Shown here piece after piece: positions 12,101-23,400 of a DNA stretch of 64,000 nucleotides. Location: assembly GCA_025642065.1 (NCBI GenBank), contig JAODUP010000127.1, positions 887,501 to 951,500 of the forward strand. Reading direction: 5' to 3'. Position 1 is the stretch's first letter, and every line of letters starts with the position of its first letter. Made by a program: the position numbers and the translations under genes. The notes beneath the pieces were generated by a model. That model made no database searches. It saw only the letters and a list, made by a program, of their open reading frames with translations, and had not been told where the DNA came from. Origin of the DNA: Paralvinella palmiformis. Lineage: Eukaryota; Annelida; Polychaeta; Terebellida; Alvinellidae.

Positions 12101-15100
12101 ATAGCTGTATTAGTACACAGAATTTGAAATGAAGGTGGACTATCCCTTTAAAATCCAACCCCAAGACGAATTCTAACCCTAACTCGAAGACTGATTAGTG
12201 GCACCTAAATGAGGGTTACTTTCTTTATCTTATTATAAAATCATACAATAAAGGAATAAATCCTGCTTTTTAAATGAAAGATCTGTAGAGATAAATAAAT
12301 TAGGCATTTTCTAAGATGGAAGATAAATTTGAAACAAAATATATATTGAAATATGCTTTATTTTGAAATGAAATTTGCTTTATTTTTAAACCAGATTGGA
12401 ACAGAATCTTCCTTTCAAAAAGTGGAAATTCACTTATATCTAAATTCACATATAAATTCTCTTACAGTTATTGGTGTAGTTCCACGATTCTTCATCTGTG
12501 ATGCATAATATATCACAAAGGCACCCCTTGGTTTCTTTGGCTTATTCAAAGACTTCAATTTCTGTTCAAGGAAAAAGACCAATAAAATATACACTGACAC
12601 ACATGTAGCATACAGCAACTGAGATAAATATGATGTTTCTGTGCGGTATCTTCCCTAACTAGGAATGGTGATATGGAATTATATGACAGGTTAGTTTTTA
12701 ATACAAGTTCAGTTAGGTTAAGAGTTATTAATAATAATTGATTTCAATGGTTACAAATTAATAAATGGACAATGATGCTTCATTCCTGACAATGAAAACT
12801 TTGTTACATTAAAATGACATACCTAACAGAATAAGTATGATTTCTTTAGTTAATTTATTACAATTTTCACATGTTACTGTGTTCAGCTGATACAAGGAAT
12901 ATTCAGTTAGTGAGATCAGGGAAAACATTCAGATGATGATCAGGATATGAATTGGTTAAAATAGTTCGAATGAATAAACAAATAATAGAGCAGAAGATAA
13001 TGTCTACCTCAATTGAAATTATAGTCTTGTAACACAACAATTACCTCAGCCCACAGCGTGCATGTTTTGAATTAAGTAATATACAGCATATATTTCAATA
13101 ATGAAACCTTCTTTACAACTTCCTCCCTAATTATTGACGTGTGTTTGAAAAGAGGAAAATGTGCTCCCTATTTGAAGGTAGTCAATAGTTCTGGTCAAGA
13201 TAAATTTATATCTTCATCTGAATGTTGAATAAAACATTTTAATAGAACACCGATGAACTGCTAACTTCTATTAAATTAATTATAACTACCTGAGTGATTC
13301 CCTAATTCTATCCTACATATATTTTGGGATGGTCTTCCATGATGTCAACAGTTGTTTGACATGTACTGGCCTGTCAAATTCCACAAGTGATTTAGTCTGG
13401 CAGAATATCACATAAATAAAAGAAAATGCTCATGTCTAATTTAAAATTCTTGCTGGGAGAAATGGAGAGATAGTCACATTATATATTAACGCCAATAAAA
13501 TTTTACCATCACCCAGCTCATCTTCATTTTGATATGAAACAGTATTAGAAATTCAATCCAGGCAGGAACAGTTTTATTACGTAGGCCAAAATAAGGATGA
13601 AGCATGTGCCTGTATTGCATTAGTCCCGTATCTTTTCAATAATTGTTGATATTTTAATAATTGTCTTTTATTCCTATCAGGTACAAAAAATACAATAACT
13701 TCATGTTGTTGTTGTTGAGTTATTTACCCACAGTGCCAGCCACACTGGTCATATGGCTGAGGGGCGAATCTTGAGGAAACCAATCCTACAAACACAGCTA
13801 TAAGCTGGATCTGAACCCAAAACCTGGACGTTTGCAGTGCAGTGCCTTAGAGCCACTGTGCCATCGGAGTGTCCACAACAACTTAATGTAAATCCCAGTC
13901 AGATGACTGAACACTAAATTACAATTTTCATTTATGCCTTAATGAGATAAAAATAAAGTTGGAATTGGTATATCACAAAGCTGTCTGTGAAATTAGCAAT
14001 TTCTCTGCTAACTTCATCAAACTGAAATCTGTAGCTTACCCGTTTTGTTTTAATTGCTAGCTTCTTTTTGCGTTTTAAAGCGGTATTGTGCTTTAACTGC
14101 TCCTTTTCTACATCCGAAAGGTTTGCCATAAAGGTATCATAGTCTTGTTTATATGTCTCCTTGTTCAAACGGAATATTTCTCTGTATCGCTGAAAAGAGA
14201 ATCCCATAAATAGATTTTTAGTTCATAAGTTACTGTCACTGACACATCAGTGCCATAAACACATTATTACAGTTCATCTGTCTCTAAGCAAGCATGTCTC
14301 AATATCCACTGCTGTACCAAGTTATGCAATAAAAGTTGACTTGTCCAGAGTTTGAAAAAAGTGCTAGCCCATTAGCCCTGGGCTAATAGAAATACTTGGG
14401 GTTAGTAGAATATGTGTATTAAAATATGTGTATTGAAGAAGTTTCTGTACACTCACAAGAAGCTGGTGCCATTAATGGTCACAATTGATTTTCTGGGTTG
14501 CATACAAAATGAACTGTCATGCAACCACGTGTATGAAGCCCTGTGATTGGCTGCTTCACGTCCTGTTTACATATTTTGGCCAATGACAAATCATCTTATA
14601 AATTTTCCAGGGGGATGTAGACCCAGGGTTCATACACATTTGGACATCTCAGATTCCAGGACTTTCCAATGTCAAATTCAAGGACCTTTTCAATGAATTC
14701 ACAAACTTTTAAGGTACAAAGATACACCCATATTCCAGAAGAAGTGTAACGACTGAATTCCAGTAAGCTTATGATTAGAAATATAGATCTACATGTCCAA
14801 ATTCCAGGACTTTCAAGGACCTCTACAAAAATTCCAGGACTTTCCAGGGCTAGAATCCAAATTTTCAAATTCAAGGACTTACCAGGTTTTCAAGGACCTG
14901 TGCGAACCCTGCCCCCTACCATAACCTCGGACCTCACTGCACTCACCTGAGTGGCATTCACTGCACTCACTTGCTAATTTTCGGGCTAGTGAAACTTCAC
15001 AAGTACTAATAGATTTTACAGTCCTTTAGCCCAGTGGGCTTGAAAATGAATTTCTTATTTTCCAGGTTTTCAAGGATGCGTGGGAACCCTGCATGCAATA

Positions 15101-17463
15101 CAGTACAGCCTTGCACAATGAAATGGATAGATAGTTATGTCACAGCTGACCTTACTCTGTACCAGCATATTAAGGGTACAGCTTAGTAAATGTTTGAACG
15201 GCCAATTTAGCCTACCACATGCACAAAAGTCGTCATAAAAATCAATCATTATAATCATCATCAATAAATGCTTGAACACTAGTCAAGCATCAGGATCTCA
15301 TCCAATCAACCTCCTCCAGTAGGTGCAAGTTAGCACTGTCAGGAATAATAATATACTTTGACCAAATCTTTCCCTTAAAGAGGAAAGTTGCTACCAGAAC
15401 CTCTCACTATGATAAAATAATAATAATAATACAACAAAGATTTATAAATCACCAGATTCAATAAACTCTTCTCAGGAGCTGTACACAATAACTAAAGAAA
15501 GGGGCATAATAAGTAGCAAACAAAGAATAACTCTTGTTCCAATCTTCACAGTTTTCTTCCACCGTAGTTATTAACAGGGTCCATACACTACCACGTGTAT
15601 AGTTTTCCAGGAATTTCCAAATATCTACTTTTCCAGGATCCTATCAATATTTTCCAGGAGAATTTTGACAACTGATTAATGGATGCCATTTTATATGTGA
15701 ATGTAAGACAATAAGTATATGCAAAGATCCACAAATATCTAGAATCTTATTTTGCATCAATGATTCAGTATAATGTAGGTACACCGCAAATCTTATTACA
15801 TCAGAAACCGTAAGTACCAAACTTACTCATTTTTGCTTTTATTAAACATGCTTAATAGAAAGGATATTCCTTTTAATGGAGTCCCAAAAATTCTTAATTT
15901 ATATTCATTAATCTTTTAATGATTGAACTTTTTCATTAAGTTTGATTGTTAAGTCTGCTAACTCTTGACTTTTATCTTTGGCTGTTCTAAGATTGTTCGA
16001 TTTTGTAATAAAGCTGAGAATTCGAGTGGTTTCAGCCTTTTCAGCAAATTCATCTGCAGGCTTGGCTAATGCAACAATGTCAGTCGAGGGTTTTTCCCTC
16101 CTTTTTTATATCATGAATGACAGTGCTAATTAATTTCCTCAACAAGTAGCATACACCGACCTGGGCGCTTCGGGAAAGAGGTAACCCGAGGGAATGCGAG
16201 GACAGACATCACAGAGCATTGTGGGCGCCTCAATTGTCTGGTAGCGTGTTGCATCACAGATCGCTACCACATGAGTTCGAATCTCGGTGTGGGCATATCT
16301 GAAGGGTATTTCATCTTTGACTTTGCTTCATTACCAATGGAGGTCGCTTGACCCATTTAGCCTACCATATGCACAAACGTGGCTGTAAAACAACAATCAT
16401 CAATCACAGAACATTGCTGGCAGTGACAATCCATATTTCCGGCTCCGACCTCTCACAACCTCTTTCGTGGCCGCCAATGCTATATAGATTCCCAGTATTT
16501 TCCATATATGATGTCACTCAGAAAAACAAAACCAGGGAAAGAGCGACATCATGTTTGGAATACCAGGCTTCAAGGCTGCACCAAATAAAATAATCAGCTA
16601 TGCATGCTACTTGTTAGTTCTAAACTCCCAGCTTGATAAGCTGGAGATTTCAAAATGGTTAGGGTGAATTTCAGGGGGATTTTCCAGGGGTGTATTGAGT
16701 TTTCCATGACTTTCCAGGAGTAGTATTAAAATCAATTATATTCCAGGAATTCCAGGATGCATGCAAACCCTGTGTTAATAAAAAAAATGAATGTGCAAAC
16801 CCTACAAATGCATTTGTGCAGGGGATGCACAATAAATATATGGCATAAATAAAAATAATGACAATTATAATGTACTAAAAACATCTATATCAAAATCTCT
16901 AATCTCCGACAGATTTGGGAAAATTTGCATACAACTGCATATATATTATTATAACTGTTATTATGCAGTTACGAGCAAAAGAATAAATTCATCGATCAGA
17001 CTCAAAAAGCACAAAGGGGGTTTTGTACAGGATGATACCTGTAAGCATCTGTTTGTCAGACTTTATTTATGAAAATGAAAGAAATTGATTCAAGACCAAC
17101 AACAAAGCTGCAGTCAACTATGAAATTACATAAACGACCCAGTACCATTTAAATTTTGAAAAGTATACTCCAACATTTTGCATTTCTCCCAAGAGAAGAG
17201 GCAAGTAATTGTGACAACCTGTTTCAGGATAACCCAATCCTACACTTTCACAAAAGTAAAACCCATATAAATTTTGATGTTGCCTAGCCATCTTAAAACA
17301 AACTGGAAAAATATACAATTTTTATTACCATTTATGAAGGTTCTTACAAACAGATAAAAAAAGACTGGAAATAAAAAATAAAAACACCATAAATTTGACA
17401 AATGCTATCAAAAAGCCCCCCAAAGATATTTGAATCTCACTCGCTTGCTTGCTCTTTCTTTCT

Positions 17464-17498
<35 letters not shown>

Positions 17499-20400
17499 TC
17501 TTACATCTTTTTCCGTTTCTGGTAATTCTCTCCACATCTGACCTAACTGTTTGCCAATTTGGGCAGTAGAAGCACCTGCAAGTAAAAGTTAGTATTAGTA
17601 ATGAGGTTTGATATTTTCCATACACATATAACTCCCACATATCACAGCTTGACCACTGTAACAAAGCAATTGTCAATTACAGTATGAAAGCTTCATATAT
17701 ATATATATATATATAGTAAATAGTGCTGGAGTGTAATTACGAAGCTTTTACCAGCCTGTAAAACATGGTTCATGCAGAGGGAGGAAAATATTTTATAGGA
17801 TTTTTCAGGGGTATGATGGTTGGGTTTCCATTGCAATTTTTTTTTATTCTCCATATTTCAATGCCAGACAACACACCAAAAACAGAAATCAGTAAACCAA
17901 ATTATGTGTGACTTATTAGTGGCTGATTGTAAACTGATGAGTTATGAAAGTAGAATGACTCCATGGATTTTGGGATATTTCAGAGTATTTTACATTTTTA
18001 GCCAAAAGTAATTAACAAAAGTTGAGTTTTTTAACCTTGATGCTAAGGAAAATAAATCCCTGAAATACAGACACAAACTGGATTTAGACCCACAACTTAG
18101 AAGTTTACAGTGCAGTGCTCTAACCACTGTGCTGTCAAATTACGTAACTCAGCTTGTGTTAAGGTTTAACAAGTAGAAATTCTGGCAATTTCTTTCAGGA
18201 GCAACATGCTTTAGTCAACATTATATATTATTATCTAAACTCAAAAAAATGCAGTGCATGACAAATGATAGTCTATTTGTTTGGGTTACTATAGCATAGT
18301 TACATTTTGTCAACAGCCATGTGGGTAGCAAACATGCAAGTGATTAAAAATATGAAAGTTTTTTATGTATGTATAAAATCAAGAATGTACAACAAATATA
18401 TATGAGCATATAAAAACAAAACCATTGTACCATTAAGGAGCTAGTATAGCTAAGACTAACCAATGTATATGTGTGTGTATGTGTGTGCATGGAAGCATAA
18501 GTGATACATACCTGGTTGAGTATTCAAAATATGAGGTCGTTTTTCTATGGCAAACAACAAAAACACTGGAACAGGTGGCTTAGGGGGCTCAATCTTCCTC
18601 TCAGTTGAAAGGCTGTATAACAGCCAGGTACTTGGTGTTTGTATTTTAGGAAGAGGTTTTTTAGTGTGGCTCCCAGTCACTGGGATCCCACTCATACCAA
18701 TCATACCATGCGCTGATCTCCTATAAATATAACAGTGAATGGTAAATACTTTTGAAACATTTGTTTAGGCCTGAACCATTAGTGACAAATTATGTAATCA
18801 TTATTGGTCATCAAAACAAAACCTGTCACCATCACGATCATCTAACATATGAATGCGCAATGTAAATTGTAATCTGTTGTGTGCATGTGTGTTATTTTGA
18901 TACTGGAAAGATAAGGTTTAATTATGCATCAGTGATCTTGGTGAAAAGCCAGTATTCAAGGTAATGGTGCAAAAATAAGTTGGCCCACAATAAAGAATAA
19001 TACACATTTACTGAATTACCATCAAAGCAGGCATGCTTATTAAAAAGATATTCTTGGTTAGATTTATTGCCTTACTTTATATTCAGTCAACAATTTTGTT
19101 CATGGAAGAATATCACTGCACATCTTCAATCAATTATAGCAATTAGCATCAGAGACTTAGAGAACTAATCGAAATTATTTACAAGCAACCAAAATTGTTA
19201 TCAGATCAGTTTGGCTGATTGTTGTTTACAATGTTAATGTACTGGAAATCATATGAAGTTAACGTGACAGTGTTATCATAATGATATTAACTCTCCCCAT
19301 TGCCAAACAAAAATGGTCAATTAATTGGACATTATATAACATATATATATTGCTGATAGGCTATCAGCAATAATCTAGAACATCTACAATGATACAGTAT
19401 TTGCTAAATAAATGACAACACTGCAGCTCTAAATGTAGACTGTACTGCTCCTGTTATTGCTAAAAAATGATCATCTATACTTTCATAATCATAGGCAGAC
19501 GTGTGATATCAACAGAATTTGCATCATCCAAAATAACATAAGTGAGCGTTTATAATTTTATCAAGCTGTCCAATCAATGAAGTCTCAACTGCTAAATAAC
19601 ACCAGATGGCGCTGTCAATTGGCCCATATCAGTACATACATCGTGGCAAGGCCTTTCATGCTACCGAGTGCAATAGAGACATGCAATACGCAGACACCTG
19701 TGTGAACCCAAAACTCACTGTTTGGTGAAATGTTTTTGCTATCTTAGTATTGAAACACAAATTCTCAAACCCTAGTAGAGGTATTGGGGAAGTCCCACTT
19801 GATTCTATAGAAAATATGGGATACTGCTTATAAGCGGTGGGAAATGGTGTAATTAATAGTTCTAATTTTCAGATATTATTAAATTACTATAGATTATAGA
19901 CAAAAATCATGTCAGGTGACACCAAGGAAATATTATTTTCTGGGAGATTTCCAGGATAAAATTACCATTTTCCAGGACAATGCATACAACATTTTAAGTG
20001 TAATAAATCGAGATACGTGCGATAAAGAATGGCATATTTATTCAATGTATGATTTATTATTGACATTTTATATGGTACAGCCTCCTCCTCACCTCTTCTA
20101 ACTGTCTGATCTCACACTTTTATTCATAATTTAACAAACATGGGATATCAAGACGTTTAGTGGTCTCAAGTGTTGGGATTATTTTTTATTAACAAAATAA
20201 ATGGTATATACATACACTATTTATTTTATTAATCCAAGGCTATTCAAATCCAACTGTCTTTCAGTGTCAATGGCGAACTACTGAACAGATGAAGCATAAA
20301 TAGTGAAAACGAATGTACCAATACTCTTTTTCTTCAATCGAAGGTTTTTTGGGGGATCTAAGTGGATCTTAATGATTGTTGATGGGTTGGAAGATGAAGT

Positions 20401-23400
20401 CATTCCCAAGATTCTCTATTAATATGACTGCAATATCTTTATTATAAAAAAATTGGCAGATTAAATAACATTTAATGCAATCTAACACTGTCTCTATGGT
20501 TCGGTCATCACTTCCACTGCCATGTCGTAGTCATACTGATGAAAGTCAAAGTCATCATCTGTCACGTAGTAAAGTTTCATCCTCATCTCCCAAAAGGTAC
20601 TCCTCAATCAAACTGTCTAGCCCATTTCATTCGAATTAAGTAACTCTGTCACGTTGAACTCCATTTTCTCTTGATCTTGGTAACTAACTAGGTCAGTGGT
20701 CACCCATAGGAAGCACAAGATGTGCATGCATACATACATTCATTCATTCATTCAGAACAATGGGAAATGCTTCTGGTGACCCCATTTTATTTATACAGAT
20801 AGCCCTGTGAGTGGTTCTATTCCAAACATCCTGGAAGCCAGGGAACGTATATATTAGCATAAATATGACCATATATGAAATGCTGATGCATCATCATACA
20901 CAATGAAATCTCAGAATTGAAAAATTTCCGATTTTTTCACAAACTCAGCATTTTAATGTAAAACAAATTTTACCAACATCCAACAATTTTTAGATGAGTC
21001 ACGCATATATATATATATATATATATCAATATCAGACATATTAAGTCTCTTGGTTTTGCCTGGAGCCTCCTGGTTTTGAACTACCATCTCCCATTTTTAA
21101 TGAAACACAAACAAAAAATATCTAACTTGATCAAGCTTGGTGTGGAATAATTTATTTTATTTTGGCCTATGTAATGTCTCGCGTGTTTTTCTGGGTCAAC
21201 AGAAACTATCCAAACTATGTCTGCTATAGCTCACGAGTTCTTATTTGCTGCGTGATCACGACCCGTATGACGAATAGTGCAGCTAAGGAAGGTCATCAGC
21301 CTTACTCAATTTGTGATTGGCTGCTTTTAGCCATGCATGTCCGCCACGTTTTATAGGGAGATAGAACTGAGGGTTTGTTCCAGAAACTATGTCGAGGCAT
21401 TCAAACAAAGTACAAGACAGAGTGGAAGAACAATTTGCAAGTCGCAGTGACAAGGGACCAACATTTGCATATTGTATAGTTTGCACATTAATGTTTCGTA
21501 TGGGGAACAAATTTACTTGTACACCACCACACAAGTACAGCTGGCCACGTTGCACTGATGAAAGCTACAAAATCTCAGTTTTTATAAAGTGCAATAATTT
21601 AACATTGTATGTTTTACATGGAACATGGACATTTTCTACTTCATCAATGGTAATTATTATAATATTCCAATTTATATATAGAAGCCTGATTTTCTGAGAC
21701 CCTCAGATTTAGGTATAAAAGCCTGATTTTCTGAGACCATCTGATTTATGTATAAAAGCAAGGTATGGTTTTAAGAATGCCTGCTCGTTTAGCAACCATG
21801 TGGCAATAAAATGTCATGCAGTTATTTCATAATTATCATATTATTGTGTAGCAAAATTATATGTTGTTGTGATAATAAAATTTAATAGATATTATATATA
21901 CCTCTGTATATAGATATATGAACAAATAAATTATGAAAACAGAGAATTACTTGAAATTGTTTAAACAGTCTTCTTCCTGTTTCAAAACAGGCCAGGCAGT
22001 ATCAAAATGGGAAGCGGACCGATTCAACAATTTCAAAAATATATGGTTTTCAGAAATTATTTTTACCATATATACTTGCGTATAAGTAATTTTTTTGGGT
22101 AGTGAAAAGGGAGTTCTCAGAAGCACGACTTATATGCCGGTGATATTTCCTACCAGCTGAAGGAAAGATGTTTTCAGCCATCCTTAACACACAACACTAT
22201 AGAATTCAACCCAATAAGAGTCGGAATAAAATTATCACATCGCTGCCTACTAATCCATTATTATTAAATAAATAACACTTTTCACCAAAATGTTTTTGGG
22301 ATCTCACAAACATGCCGGTCTTTATGTAATAATACTGATAGTCATGCACTGTTAACTACCAGTACCTTCAGATGTGCTGTGAAACAATGAATTAATAACA
22401 CTTGCCAATTGAACTTACATTTACAAGCAGGCATGTTTGTGTGAGTGATAGTTGGATCAAAATCCCCACATCTTTGCTCACTAGTCTTATTCTTAGTCAA
22501 TAAATTAAGATTTATTTTCACCAAACTGTTATTTGGATTTCATATACATGCCAGTCTATATGGGTTAACTTTTTCCCGAATGACGACAATGATTCGGATT
22601 TTAAGCCAATACTTGACCTCGACTTATATGGTGAGCATATGCCTGAGGAAAGAATTATAGGGTCAAAAGTTGACCTTGACTTATCTGCCGGGTTGACTTA
22701 TACACGAGTATATACAGTAAACATATTATATATACATATATAAATGTATACAAACACATGCAAAAATAATAAATTCATTTTACAGAATGGTGCATGATCA
22801 ATGATGATGATTGGTGTTTTACGCCACTTTTGTGCACATGGTAGGCTAAATGGGCCGAGCAACCTCCAAAGGTAATGAAGCGAAGTCGAAGATGAAACAA
22901 CCTTCAGATATACCCAGACTGAGATTCGAACATGGGTGGTTGTGATTTGTGGTCCAACATGCTACTGCTAGACCATGGAGGCGCCCCGATGCACAATCAA
23001 ATTTATCATGATGATCTGATCATTCTGATGCTGTACTAAATCAAGTGGTTGTGAAATGGGCTACCCATCTTACAACCACAAGGCTTGTGGTGTGGTTGCA
23101 AAACAGGAAGGTCCCATTTTAAAACTGGCAGGGTTGTGAAACAGGTCAGTACAGTATCACCAAGCATGTGTGTACAGTATTCCTTTGATGTGGTCACCAC
23201 ATTTGTAAGTGTTCATAATTCTAATAATAACAATGCTGTGTCTGACGATGGGTCAAGATAAGAGTTGGGATACTGGTGCTAATCATGTACGTTTTGAGTT
23301 GGTAATGGACAAAGCTTGAAATGGGCCAAGTTGACTCAATCATCCTCTAAACCAAACCCCTGAATCCAAGTCATATGAATTAAATGACCACCTGTGGTTA

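Larger units (their letters stand above)
9243..12465 (-). other. TFAM intron 5
   Basis: No exon seen. It contains a dispersed repeat copy (9866-10092), a SINE family 2 copy (11150-11297) and a piggyBac-like element (11515-12151). A (TA)n tract lies in the next small intron at 9070-9103. Confidence 0.6.
15575..16772. mobile_element. CAGGGT-ended element, copy 2, with nested SINE
   Basis: Left end CAGGGTCCATACACTA, right end the inverse of CAGGGTTTGCATGCATCC, both flanked inside by TTCCAGGA motifs as in copy 1. About 1.2 kb including the SINE at 16222-16403. It carries a decayed minus-strand ORF at 15908-16104. Confidence 0.55.
14190..17504 (-). other. TFAM intron 3
   Basis: 3.3 kb with no TFAM exon. 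It is mostly transposon debris: the CAGGGTTC-ended elements at 14634-14911 and 15575-16772, with a SINE family 1 insertion inside the second one. Confidence 0.6.

Noticed and set aside
21389..21697. 102-codon ORF with SDKGPTFAYCIVC, faintly like a BED/hAT-type zinc finger
   Set aside because: Only one possible cysteine pair, no partner histidines in order, and no surrounding transposase sequence.
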